Below the pieces are notes generated by a model. That model saw only the letters and a list, made by a program, of their open reading frames with translations, was not told the DNA's origin and ran no database searches. This document shows, piece by piece, positions 17,304 through 26,085 of a DNA stretch of 64,000 bases. Source of the stretch: Castellaniella defragrans_A (lineage in GTDB: Bacteria > Pseudomonadota > Gammaproteobacteria > Burkholderiales > Burkholderiaceae_B); assembly GCF_040394755.1 (NCBI RefSeq), contig NZ_JBEBRQ010000002.1; one strand, given 5' to 3'. The position numbers and the translations under genes were made by a program. Each line of letters begins with the position of its first letter. The stretch's first letter is position 1.

Positions 17304-18122
17304 TCACATCACGCGATGGCGCAGGGCCGGCAGGGATTCGCGCAACTGCTCGAGACGCCGGGCATCGAACACCCCGGCCACGACGCCCTCGCCCTCGGGC
17401 AGGCATTCGAGGATCTCGCCCCACGGATCGATCAGCATGGAATGGCCCCAGGTCCTGCGACCATTGCGATGCCTGCCGCCCTGGGCGCTGGCCAGCACGT
17501 AGCACTGATTCTCGATCGCCCGCGCACGCAGCAGAACTTCCCAGTGTACAGAACCCGTGGTGTAGGTAAAAGCCGCCGGCAGGACCATCAGCCTCACATC
17601 CCCCTGGGCGCGGAAGAACTCGGGAAAACGCAGGTCATAGCAAATACCCAGGCCCACGCGGCCAAACGGCAGGTCAAAGACCTGCGGCATATTATCGCCG
17701 GGCCGGATGGTCACCGATTCATCATAGGATTCGCCACCGCGCTGGAAGCTGAATAAATGGATCTTGTCGTAACGCGCGCAGACCTCGCCATCAGGCCCGA
17801 ATACCAGACAGGCATTATAGATACGATCGGCGTCCGGGCTGCGCAAAGGCAGCGTCCCGCCGACGAGCCAAACCCCATGCTGGCGCGCCTGCGCCGAAAG
17901 GAAATCCTGGATCGGCCCGCCGCCAGCCGATTCAGCGATACCGGCCTTGTCCGTATCACGTTCGCCCATCAGGCAGAAATATTCAGGCAATGCCACCAGG
18001 CGCGCACCGCCGGCCGCAGCCTGAGCGATCAATGCGCCGGCGCGCCGCAGATTATCCTCCACGACACACCCCGATACCATTTGAACGGCAGCTATCGGAA
18101 AATTCCGATCATCCTCAAGCAT
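17304..18122 (-). CDS. Carbon-nitrogen hydrolase (deaminated glutathione amidase type)
   Basis: This 272-aa nitrilase-superfamily enzyme shows the Glu-Lys-Cys triad at E47 (LPEYF), K120 (YDKIHLFSF) and C161 (GICYDLRFPE). The FSFQRGGESYDES stretch resembles Nit1/YbeM proteins that hydrolyse deaminated glutathione, a metabolite-repair task. It is upstream of tldD in the same direction. In many Burkholderiales this pair is joined to yhdP and glnE; here those lie about 34 kb away. Confidence 0.9.
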   Translation of the reverse strand: MLEDDRNFPIAAVQMVSGCVVEDNLRRAGALIAQAAAGGARLVALPEYFCLMGERDTDKAGIAESAGGGPIQDFLSAQARQHGVWLVGGTLPLRSPDADRIYNACLVFGPDGEVCARYDKIHLFSFQRGGESYDESVTIRPGDNMPQVFDLPFGRVGLGICYDLRFPEFFRAQGDVRLMVLPAAFTYTTGSVHWEVLLRARAIENQCYVLASAQGGRHRNGRRTWGHSMLIDPWGEILECLPEGEGVVAGVFDARRLEQLRESLPALRHRVM

Positions 18123-18307
18123 TGTCTTCTCTCTCAGAAATCAAATACGATCAACCGCCAGACAAAAGCGGAAGGAAATTCTCAAATAATTTGCGAAACC
18201 GCCACACAAACCATTATTATTGAATTAAAATCGTTCCCACGTTTGGTTTTATTACTTTCTGAACGATCCACTATTCCATCCTCAACCACTAGATACGGAA
18301 AAACATA
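18123..18307. promoter_or_regulatory. AT-rich divergent promoter region (nit / hns)
   Basis: This 185-bp spacer is clearly AT-richer than its flanks and should carry the promoters of nit (minus) and hns (plus). I see no clear -35/-10 pair and no gene. AT-richness next to an H-NS gene would fit autoregulation, but that is inference. Confidence 0.4.
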
Positions 18308-18697
18308 ATGGCCCGTGCAAGCTATTCCACCCAGAAGCACAAGCTCGAAAAAGAAATCACCAAACTCCAAAAACAGATGCAAAACTTGCATACCAAGCAA
18401 CGTGCCCCAGTGATCGCCTCTATCGTACGCTCGATGCGCGAGTACGATATCAGCCTCGAGGAAATCACCGTCGCCCTCGGTCGCCGCCCGAGCGGCCGTC
18501 CGGGTCGGCCTGGCCGGCCTGCCGCAAGCGGCGCCCGTAAAGCCTCATCAAAGGCGACCAAGCGCGTCATCGCCCCAAAATACCGCAACCCTGAAACCCA
18601 GACCACCTGGACGGGACGCGGCAAGGCGCCGCGCTGGATCGTCGAAGCCGAGGCCCAGGGCCAATCCCGCGACACATTCCTGATTCAGCAGGCCTGA
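18308..18697 (+). CDS. H-NS family nucleoid-associated protein
   Basis: This 129-aa H-NS-like protein has an N-terminal coiled coil (HKLEKEITKLQKQMQNLH) for oligomerisation, a proline/arginine linker with RPSGRPGRPGRP, and the C-terminal DNA-binding motif YRNPETQTTWTGRGKAPRWI, the betaproteobacterial form of the H-NS domain. The GRPGRP stretch is AT-hook-like and would favour minor-groove contact. It is probably a silencer of AT-rich DNA. Confidence 0.93.
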   Translation: MARASYSTQKHKLEKEITKLQKQMQNLHTKQRAPVIASIVRSMREYDISLEEITVALGRRPSGRPGRPGRPAASGARKASSKATKRVIAPKYRNPETQTTWTGRGKAPRWIVEAEAQGQSRDTFLIQQA

Positions 18698-18713
18698 TTC
18701 AGCGAGACATCCG

Positions 18714-18738
18714 GCTGGGCGGCCTTCAGTCGCCCAGC
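18714..18738. terminator. Hairpin between hns and the lipoprotein gene
   Basis: GCTGGGCG (18714-18721) and CGCCCAGC (18731-18738) flank a 9-base loop. It lies 16 bp after the hns stop and overlaps the end of the convergent lipoprotein gene. No T-tract follows, so function as a terminator is uncertain. Confidence 0.4.
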
Positions 18739-19376
18739 GGATACTCGACATCGATCACCTGGGCATTATGCCCGGGAAATTGATCGAATATCGCACGCGC
18801 CAAATAAGGCATGACCGCCGTCAGATTATCGGTTCGTCCGATACTGACGGCGGTTGCGCGATAGACTTCCTGATTGTCATGCTGACGATCCTGTATCGTC
18901 ACAGTCAAAGAATGCTGGTACAGGTCGACGGGCACACTCTCGACCGAGGGGCCGAATCCCCATCCCCCCCAGTGATGGTGCATACCGAAATAAGGCCCAC
19001 GGAACCCATAAAAACCGCCGGGATAATAAAAGGGATCGATCGGCCGCGCAACCCAGGCATGTGTGATCTGTGTGCCATAAGTCAGCCGCACGTCGAAACG
19101 CGCATCGGCCGGCTGGCGCGCCTCGACGAGACCGGTCGCGCCGATCGCCGCGCGCACCATGTCCGCATAGGCCTGGAATTGCAGGTCGTTCTTTTCGCTG
19201 TCCGGGGCCAGGATGCGATAATACGCACCGACCGTGCCGCTGCTCGGCCACTGCTGATAGCGAGTGACCTCGGCGGAAAACGTGGACGCGCACCCACCCA
19301 ACAAAACCGCGCCCAATATCGCCGCCCCCAGGCGCATGATCCGCGCGTAATGGGAAATCCTTGTCATCAGGAACAT
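18726..19376 (-). CDS. DUF4136 lipoprotein
   Basis: This predicted outer-membrane or periplasmic lipoprotein has 216 aa with the lipobox LLGGC at C29 after a hydrophobic signal segment. The body matches the look of DUF4136 proteins: YQQWP, a Gly/Tyr/His-rich middle (PFYYPGGFYGFRG) and a C-terminal AVMPYLARAIFDQFPG. The ATG at 19376 has GAGGTG upstream; in-frame ATGs at 19367 and 19337 are alternatives. Molecular function is unknown. Confidence 0.85.
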   Translation of the reverse strand: MFLMTRISHYARIMRLGAAILGAVLLGGCASTFSAEVTRYQQWPSSGTVGAYYRILAPDSEKNDLQFQAYADMVRAAIGATGLVEARQPADARFDVRLTYGTQITHAWVARPIDPFYYPGGFYGFRGPYFGMHHHWGGWGFGPSVESVPVDLYQHSLTVTIQDRQHDNQEVYRATAVSIGRTDNLTAVMPYLARAIFDQFPGHNAQVIDVEYPLGD

Positions 19377-19540
19377 ATCGCACCTCGCCTGCAGCGGCCC
19401 GGCATCCTGGGCCATAGGCTTTCATCATAAAACCTGCGACGCGCGCGCGAAAGCCTGCGGTTGCATCCAGATACATGGGCGATGATCGGGACGCACACTA
19501 CAATGAGAGCCGCACCGAATCCATTTTCCAAGCCCCAGAC

Positions 19541-22243
19541 ATGCGCACCGATACCGCCCAGACCGTCCATCGCTCCGACTACGCTCCGTACCCCTATCGC
19601 TTGCCCGAGGTCCGGCTGGAATTCGATCTGAATCCCGAGCGTACGCTGGTCCGCTCGACGATGCGCTTCGAGCCGATCGAGGGCCGGGACGGGCAAACGC
19701 TGGCGCTTCAAGGGGAAGGCCTGGAACTGGTTTCGATCCTGCTCGACGGCCACGCACTGCCGGCCAGCGACTATGCACTCGACGACCAGACCCTGACACT
19801 GCGGCCGCCCTCGGGCCGCGCCTTCACCCTGATCGTGACCAGCGCCTGCCGACCCGCCGACAACACCAGTCTGATGGGTCTGTACGTCTCAGGTGGAAAA
19901 CTGTTCACTCAATGCGAAGCGCAAGGCTTTCGGCGCATCACCTGGTTCCCCGACCGCCCCGATGTCATGTCGCGCTACCACGTCACCTTGCGCGCGCAGC
20001 CCGGTCCCCTCCCGCTGCTGCTGTCCAATGGCAACCTGATCGCGCATCACGCGCTGGACGATGGCCGCCACGAGGCCGTCTGGGAGGACCCGCACCCCAA
20101 GCCATGCTATCTGTTCGCGCTGGTGGCGGGCGATTTCGACTGCATAGAGCGCGTCGAGACCACGCGCAGCAACAAGCCCGCCACCCTCCAGGTCTACAGC
20201 GACCGGGGCTGCGGCGAGCAGACCCGCTGGGCGCTGGACAGTCTGGCACGGGCCATGCGCTGGGACGAGCAACGCTTCGGCCTTGAACTCGACCTGGATC
20301 GGTTCATGGTCGTCGCAGCCCGTGATTTCAACATGGGCGCCATGGAAAACAAGGGCTTGAACATCTTCAACGCCGCCTATGTCCTGGCCGATCCGGACAC
20401 CGCCACCGATGCGGCCTACCGGGATATCGAGGCCGTGATCGGCCACGAATACTTCCACAACTGGACCGGCAACCGGGTCACCTGCCGCGACTGGTTCCAA
20501 CTCTCCCTCAAAGAAGGTCTGACGGTATTCCGCGATCAGGAGTTCTCCGCCGACATGCTGGCCCAGGGCCTGCCGGACCACGAGGCGGCCAGCGCCCGCG
20601 CCGTCAAGCGCATCGACGATGTCACGACCCTGCGCATCGCCCAGTTCCCCGAGGACGCCGGCCCCATGGCGCACCCGATCCGTCCCGACAGCTACCAGGA
20701 AATCGCCAACTTCTACACAGCCACGGTCTACGAAAAAGGCGCGGAGGTCATCCGCATGCAGCACACGCTGCTGGGCGAGGAAGGCTTCCGGGCCGGCCTC
20801 GATGAATATTTCCGGCGCCATGACGGCCAGGCCGTCACCTGCGACGATTTCGTCGATGCCATGGACTCGGTGTACCGGCGCTTGCGCCCCGGTGAAGATT
20901 TATCGGTATTCCGCCGCTGGTACTCCCAGGCGGGCACGCCGCGCGTGCGCGTGCAGATCGATCATGACGCCGCCACCGCGACCTGCCGCATCACCCTGAG
21001 CCAGCACTGCGCGCCTGTGGGGCTCGAAACCCGCCAGGACCCGGTCCAGGGCAAGCCCCCCCTGCACATTCCCTTCGCCATCGGCCTGCTCGACCCGGAG
21101 GGCAAGCCCATCCCCATCCTGTGGGAGGGCCAGCCGCGCGACACCATCCTGCTGGAGCTGCGCGAGGCCACCCGCACCTGGGTCCTGCCGGGTATCGCGC
21201 GGCGGCCGGTGGCCTCGCTGCTGCGCCATTTCTCGGCGCCCGTGATCGTCGAAGCAGACCAGTCCGATGCCGAACTGGCGCTGCTCGCGCGCTGCGACAC
21301 GGACCCGTTCGCCCGCTGGGAGGCGGGGCAGGCGCTCGCCCGGCGCCATCTGCTGGCCTGCGTCGCCGCCTTCCAGGCGGATCAGACACCGCCCGCCATC
21401 GACCCCCTGCTCGAAACCTGGCGCGCGGCCCTGGCCGACACCAGCCTGACGCCGGCCTACCAGGCCCGCCTGCTCGCCCTGCCGTCCGCCCGGGAAGTCC
21501 TCGAACTCACCCGCCCCATGGATCCGCTGGCCACGGTCCGAGCCTGGGCGCACGTACAACAGGCGCTGGGCGCCGGGCTGGCGCCGACCTGGCGCGACAT
21601 CCACGATCGCCATGCCGGCGACGACCGCCCCTACCAGCCCGACCCGATCTCCTCGGGACGCCGCTCGCTGCGCAATCTGGCGCTCGCCTACCTCGTCGCG
21701 GCCCGATCTGGGGACGGCCGCGAGAGAGCGCTCGCGCAATACCGGGATGCGCGCAACATGACCGAGCGCATGGGCGCCCTGACCGCCCTCCTCAGCCAGA
21801 ACGGCGGCGACGAGGCGACCACCGCCATCCTGGCTGATTTCCACACCCGCTGGCGCCACGACCCTCTGGTCATCGACCGCTGGTTCGCAGCCCAGGCGGC
21901 TGCGCCATCCTGCGACATCGCGCAAGTCCGCAAACTGATGGCGCATCCAGATTTTTCCCTGCGCAATCCGAACCGCGCCCGTTCGCTGATCTTCCGCTTC
22001 TGCATGGACAACCTCAAAGGCCTGCACACACCCGAGGGCTATGCGTTCTGGGCCGAGCAAGTCCTCGCGCTCGATCACATCAATCCGGAAATCGCCGCCC
22101 GGCTCGCGCGCGCCTTCGACAACTGGGCCCGCTATGCCCCGGATGCGCGCGACGCGATGCGCCAGGCACTGCGCACGATCCACGACACGCCGGACCTGTC
22201 GCGCAACGTCAGGGAAATCGTCTCCAAGGCCCTGAACGTCTGA
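19541..22243 (+). CDS. pepN: Aminopeptidase N
   Basis: This 900-aa M1 metallopeptidase removes N-terminal residues from peptides in the cytoplasm. The substrate loop GAMENKG is at residues 266-272. The zinc site HEYFHNW has H302, E303 and H306, close to the E. coli numbering. Length and the C-terminal alpha-helical domain fit the proteobacterial PepN group. The frame is open 22 codons upstream, but the ATG at 19541 gives the family start. It is divergent from the lipoprotein gene across 164 bp. Confidence 0.96.
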   Translation: MRTDTAQTVHRSDYAPYPYRLPEVRLEFDLNPERTLVRSTMRFEPIEGRDGQTLALQGEGLELVSILLDGHALPASDYALDDQTLTLRPPSGRAFTLIVTSACRPADNTSLMGLYVSGGKLFTQCEAQGFRRITWFPDRPDVMSRYHVTLRAQPGPLPLLLSNGNLIAHHALDDGRHEAVWEDPHPKPCYLFALVAGDFDCIERVETTRSNKPATLQVYSDRGCGEQTRWALDSLARAMRWDEQRFGLELDLDRFMVVAARDFNMGAMENKGLNIFNAAYVLADPDTATDAAYRDIEAVIGHEYFHNWTGNRVTCRDWFQLSLKEGLTVFRDQEFSADMLAQGLPDHEAASARAVKRIDDVTTLRIAQFPEDAGPMAHPIRPDSYQEIANFYTATVYEKGAEVIRMQHTLLGEEGFRAGLDEYFRRHDGQAVTCDDFVDAMDSVYRRLRPGEDLSVFRRWYSQAGTPRVRVQIDHDAATATCRITLSQHCAPVGLETRQDPVQGKPPLHIPFAIGLLDPEGKPIPILWEGQPRDTILLELREATRTWVLPGIARRPVASLLRHFSAPVIVEADQSDAELALLARCDTDPFARWEAGQALARRHLLACVAAFQADQTPPAIDPLLETWRAALADTSLTPAYQARLLALPSAREVLELTRPMDPLATVRAWAHVQQALGAGLAPTWRDIHDRHAGDDRPYQPDPISSGRRSLRNLALAYLVAARSGDGRERALAQYRDARNMTERMGALTALLSQNGGDEATTAILADFHTRWRHDPLVIDRWFAAQAAAPSCDIAQVRKLMAHPDFSLRNPNRARSLIFRFCMDNLKGLHTPEGYAFWAEQVLALDHINPEIAARLARAFDNWARYAPDARDAMRQALRTIHDTPDLSRNVREIVSKALNV

Positions 22244-22302
22244 CAGGACCAAGCACAAATCCGTCCGGCACGACCCATTCATACCCATCGGGAGGAACCA
22301 CC

Positions 22303-23325
22303 TTGAAATTCAAATCATTGACGCAGTATCTGGTCGAACAACAGCGCGCACACCAGGCCGTCTCCGCCGAGGTCCGGCTGCTCATCGAAACCGTCTCGCG
22401 CGCCTGCAAGGCCATCGGCCACGCCGTCGGCAAAGGGGCGCTGGGCGGCGTCCTCGGCAGCCTGGGCACAGAAAACGTTCAGGGCGAGATCCAAAAGAAA
22501 CTCGATGTGCTCTCGAACGAAATCCTGCTCGAAGCCAACGAATGGGGCGGAAACCTGGCCGCCATGGCTTCCGAGGAAATGCAGACGATCCACCGCATCC
22601 CCAACCACTACCCCAAGGGCCAGAACCTGCTGCTGTTCGATCCCCTGGACGGTTCCTCGAACATCGACGTCAATGTCTCGATCGGCACGATCTTCTCGGT
22701 CCTCCAGGCGCCTGCCGAGGCGGCGGGCCGCGAAATCGCCGAGGAGGACTTCCTGCAGCCCGGCACACGCCAGGTGGCGGCGGGCTATGCCGTCTACGGT
22801 CCCCAGACCATGCTGGTGCTGACCGTGGGCACCGGCGTGGTGGGCTTCACCCTGGATCGCGAGATGGGCTCGTGGCTGCTGACGCACGAAAACATCCGCA
22901 TCCCCGAGGACACCTCCGAATTCGCCATCAATATGTCCAACATGCGTCACTGGGAAGCGCCGGTGCGCCGCTACATCGACGAATGCCTGCAGGGCGAAAC
23001 CGGCCCGCTGGCCAAGAACTACAACATGCGCTGGATCGCCTCGATGGTGGCCGATGTGCATCGCATCCTCACGCGCGGCGGGGTCTTCATGTATCCGCGC
23101 GACGCCCGGTCCTCGGGCCGCAAGGGCAAGCTGCGCCTGATGTACGAAGCCAATCCCATGAGCTACATCATCGAGCAGGCCGGCGGCGCCGCCATCGATG
23201 GCGACACGCGCATCCTGACACTGCAACCCGAGGAACTGCACCAGCGCACCGGCGTGATCCTGGGATCGCGCAACGAGGTCGAACGCCTGCTGCGCTACCA
23301 CCAGGAGGCCATCACACCGCAATGA
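22303..23325 (+). CDS. fbp: Fructose-1,6-bisphosphatase class I
   Basis: This 340-aa enzyme is the gluconeogenic phosphatase acting on fructose 1,6-bisphosphate. The metal and substrate site FDPLDGSSNIDVN is at about residues 109-121, with NEILLEANEWGGNLA and SNMRHWEAPVRRYIDE further along. The start codon is TTG (22303), placed ideally after GGGAGGA; no ATG precedes the conserved N-terminus. It is convergent with qor (6 bp between stops). Confidence 0.96.
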   Translation: MKFKSLTQYLVEQQRAHQAVSAEVRLLIETVSRACKAIGHAVGKGALGGVLGSLGTENVQGEIQKKLDVLSNEILLEANEWGGNLAAMASEEMQTIHRIPNHYPKGQNLLLFDPLDGSSNIDVNVSIGTIFSVLQAPAEAAGREIAEEDFLQPGTRQVAAGYAVYGPQTMLVLTVGTGVVGFTLDREMGSWLLTHENIRIPEDTSEFAINMSNMRHWEAPVRRYIDECLQGETGPLAKNYNMRWIASMVADVHRILTRGGVFMYPRDARSSGRKGKLRLMYEANPMSYIIEQAGGAAIDGDTRILTLQPEELHQRTGVILGSRNEVERLLRYHQEAITPQ

Positions 23326-23331
23326 CCCTCA

Positions 23332-24312
23332 TCACAGCGTGAGGATCGTCGCCCCGGTCGTGCGGCGCGCGGCCAGGGCGCGATGCGCCTCGGCGACGTC
23401 CTCGAGAGCGAAGCGCTGGCCGATGGCCACCTGGATGTTGCCGCTGACAACCTGCTCGAACAAATCGGCCGCCGCCGCCTGCATGGCCTGGGCCGTGGCG
23501 ACATAGGTCGCCAACGTGGGCCGCGTCACGTACAGCGAACCCTTGGCCGCGAGCTGCCCGAGACTCACGCCCTCGACCGGCCCCGATGCATTGCCGAAAC
23601 TGACCATCAGGCCCCTCGCCTGCAAGCAGTCGAGGGATATTTCCCAGGTGCTCTTGCCCACGCCATCGTAGACCACGGGGACCTTCTGACCGTCGGTGAG
23701 CTCGCGGACACGCGCGACGACATCCTCGCGCGTATAGTCGATGACCTCCCAGGCGCCATTCTGCCGGGCCAACGCGGCTTTTTCAGGGGTGGACGCCGTG
23801 CCGATCAGGCGCACACCCAGAGCCCGGGCCCATTGACAGGCGATCAGGCCGACGCCGCCGGCCGCCGCATGAAAGAGAATCGTCTCATTGCCCGTCAGGC
23901 GATAGGTCTGGCGAAACAGATACTGGACCGTCAGGCCCTTGAGCATCAGCGCCGCCGCCTGCTCAAAGCCGACCGCATCCGGGATCGCCACCACGCGATC
24001 GGCCGGCACGTTGCGCAACTCGGCATAGGCGCCGATCGGACTCTGCCCATAGGCAACCCGGTCGCCCACACGCAGGTGACCGACCTGGGCGCCGACCGCC
24101 TCGACCACCCCCGAAGCCTCGAAACCCAGACCATGCGGCAGGGGATTGGCATACAAGCCCGTGCGACAATAGATATCGATGAAATTCAGGCCGATGGCCT
24201 TTTGCCGGATCCTGACCTCATGGTCTGCCGGCGCCGGCACCGCCTCCGTCACGACCCGCATGACCTCCGGACCGCCATGCGCCTCGATCCGGATTTTTCT
24301 GCTTTGTTCCAT
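23332..24312 (-). CDS. NADPH:quinone oxidoreductase (zinc-independent MDR)
   Basis: This 326-aa medium-chain dehydrogenase/reductase of the QOR type has GLNFIDIYCRTGLY, the NADPH-binding AAAGGVGLIACQWARALG, and a C-terminal QRFALEDVAEAHRALAARRTTG typical of this group. Zinc-ligand cysteines are absent. It reduces quinones or enones with NADPH. A strong AAGGAGG ribosome site precedes the ATG at 24312. Confidence 0.93.
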   Translation of the reverse strand: MEQSRKIRIEAHGGPEVMRVVTEAVPAPADHEVRIRQKAIGLNFIDIYCRTGLYANPLPHGLGFEASGVVEAVGAQVGHLRVGDRVAYGQSPIGAYAELRNVPADRVVAIPDAVGFEQAAALMLKGLTVQYLFRQTYRLTGNETILFHAAAGGVGLIACQWARALGVRLIGTASTPEKAALARQNGAWEVIDYTREDVVARVRELTDGQKVPVVYDGVGKSTWEISLDCLQARGLMVSFGNASGPVEGVSLGQLAAKGSLYVTRPTLATYVATAQAMQAAAADLFEQVVSGNIQVAIGQRFALEDVAEAHRALAARRTTGATILTL

Positions 24313-24380
24313 AGTGGCCTCCTTGATGCGCGATAACGTGCCGATCCACTGTTCTCAAAAGACTGTATTCATAGACTATC

Positions 24381-25250
24381 ATGAACGCTCGCCAGGCCCA
24401 GATCTCCATCCACACCGCCGCCATCCTGTTCGGCCTGACGGGCATCTTCGGTGAACTCATCCAGGCGAGCGCCATCCTCATCACCGCCGGACGCGCCCTG
24501 TTCGCAACCGTGGCGCTCGCCCTGTTCATCCGCCACCAGGGCCATAAATTCACCCGCCCGTCGCGCACGCTGGCCGGCGTCCTGGCCGCGGCGGGTCTTT
24601 TGCTGGCGGTGCACTGGATCACGTTCTTCATCGGCGTCAAAGTCGGCGGGATCGCCATCGCCACCCTGGGCTTCGCCAGTTTCCCGGCCTTCATCGCCCT
24701 CCTCGAAGGGTTCCTGTTCAAGGAACGCACCAGTGCCGGCGAATGGCTGGTCGTCGCCCTCGTGACCATTGGCCTGGTGCTGGTAACCCCCTCCTTCGAC
24801 TTCCGCGACCAGGCGACCCTGGGCCTGGCCTGGGCGGTCCTGTCGGGCCTGGCGTTCGCCCTGTTTACCTTGGCCAATCGCAAAGCCGCCGGCAGCCTGC
24901 CGGCGCGCGAGGTCGCCTGCTGGGAAAATCTGGCCGTCACCCTGCTGACGCTACCCTGGTGCCTCACGGCCTTCGCCGGGCTGCGCGCCCTGGACTGGCT
25001 GTGGCTGTTCATCCTGGGCGTGTTCTGCACGGCGCTGTCGCACGCCCTGCTGGTTTCGAGCCTCTCGCGGCTCAAGGCGCGCACCGCCGGGCTGGTGATC
25101 GCGCTCGAACCGATCTATGCGATCCTGTTTGCCGCCCTGCTGTTCGCCCAATACCCGTCCGCCCGGGCGCTGCTGGGCGGGGCCATCATGATCGGCGCCA
25201 TCGTCTGGTCGGGCACCCGGAACCGCGATGGGGATGCGGCCTCAGGTTGA
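24381..25250 (+). CDS. DMT-superfamily transporter (EamA)
   Basis: This 289-aa protein has about ten predicted transmembrane helices arranged as two EamA repeats. Recognisable are VHWITFFIGVKVGGIAIATLGF in repeat 1 and LVIALEPIYAILFAALLFAQYPS in repeat 2. It is likely an inner-membrane exporter of a metabolite or amino acid; the substrate is unknown. It is divergent from qor across 68 bp. Confidence 0.88.
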   Translation: MNARQAQISIHTAAILFGLTGIFGELIQASAILITAGRALFATVALALFIRHQGHKFTRPSRTLAGVLAAAGLLLAVHWITFFIGVKVGGIAIATLGFASFPAFIALLEGFLFKERTSAGEWLVVALVTIGLVLVTPSFDFRDQATLGLAWAVLSGLAFALFTLANRKAAGSLPAREVACWENLAVTLLTLPWCLTAFAGLRALDWLWLFILGVFCTALSHALLVSSLSRLKARTAGLVIALEPIYAILFAALLFAQYPSARALLGGAIMIGAIVWSGTRNRDGDAASG

Positions 25251-25353
25251 AACCCGCTTTTTCCACCCCTCCACCCTACCCTGCCGCAAGCCAGGCTCAG
25301 AGGGTAAAATCAGGCCTTCACTCAATGAACCGTTTGAAAAACTGACGTTAATT

Positions 25354-26085
25354 ATGGCCGGACACAGCAAGTGGGCAAATATTCAGCACCGCAAAGGGCG
25401 CCAGGACGCCAAGCGCGGCAAACTCTGGACCAAGATCATCCGTGAGGTCACCGTCGCCGCGCGCGCGGGCGGCGCCGACCCGGACGCCAACCCCCGCCTG
25501 CGCATGGCATGGGACAAAGCCACAGCGGCGAACATGCCCAAGGACAACATCCTGCGCGCCATCCAGCGCGGCGCGGGCGGCGCCGATGACGCCAACTACG
25601 AGGAAATCCGCTACGAAGGCTACGGCGCCGGCGGCGCGGCCCTGCTGATCGACTGCATGACCGACAATCGCCAACGCACCGTGTCCGAGGTCCGCCACAC
25701 CCTGTCCAAGCACGGCGGCAACCTGGGCCAGGACGGTTGCGTCTCGTTCATGTTCAAGCATTGCGGACAGTTCCTGTTCGCACCCGGCACCTCCGAGGAA
25801 CAAGTCATGGACACCGCCCTCGAGGCTGGCGCCGAGGATGTGCAGACCGACGAGGAAGGCGTCATCGAGGTCATCTGCGAACCCGGCGCATACGCCGCGG
25901 TCAAGGCAGCCTTCGAGGCGGCTGGCCTCGCTCCCGAACTCCAGGGCGTCATCATGAAAGCCCTCAGCGAAACCGAACTCTCGCCCGAGGACTCCGAACG
26001 CATGAGCAAACTCATCGACACTCTCGAGGGCCTGGACGACGTCCAGGAGGTCTTCACCACCGCCATCCTGGACGAAGACGAATGA
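25354..26085 (+). CDS. yebC: YebC/PmpR family protein
   Basis: This 243-aa protein begins MAGHSKWANIQHRKGRQDA, the invariant start of the YebC/TACO1 family. The family has roles in translation of polyproline stretches and was earlier described as transcription regulators. The frame is open to 25228 inside the EamA gene, but only the ATG at 25354 gives the family N-terminus. Its stop overlaps the purD start (ATGA). Confidence 0.96.
   Translation: MAGHSKWANIQHRKGRQDAKRGKLWTKIIREVTVAARAGGADPDANPRLRMAWDKATAANMPKDNILRAIQRGAGGADDANYEEIRYEGYGAGGAALLIDCMTDNRQRTVSEVRHTLSKHGGNLGQDGCVSFMFKHCGQFLFAPGTSEEQVMDTALEAGAEDVQTDEEGVIEVICEPGAYAAVKAAFEAAGLAPELQGVIMKALSETELSPEDSERMSKLIDTLEGLDDVQEVFTTAILDEDE

Noticed and set aside
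19499..19504. TACAAT upstream of pepN considered as a -10 element
   Set aside because: No matching -35 lies at 16-18 bp; TTGCAT is 32 bp away.
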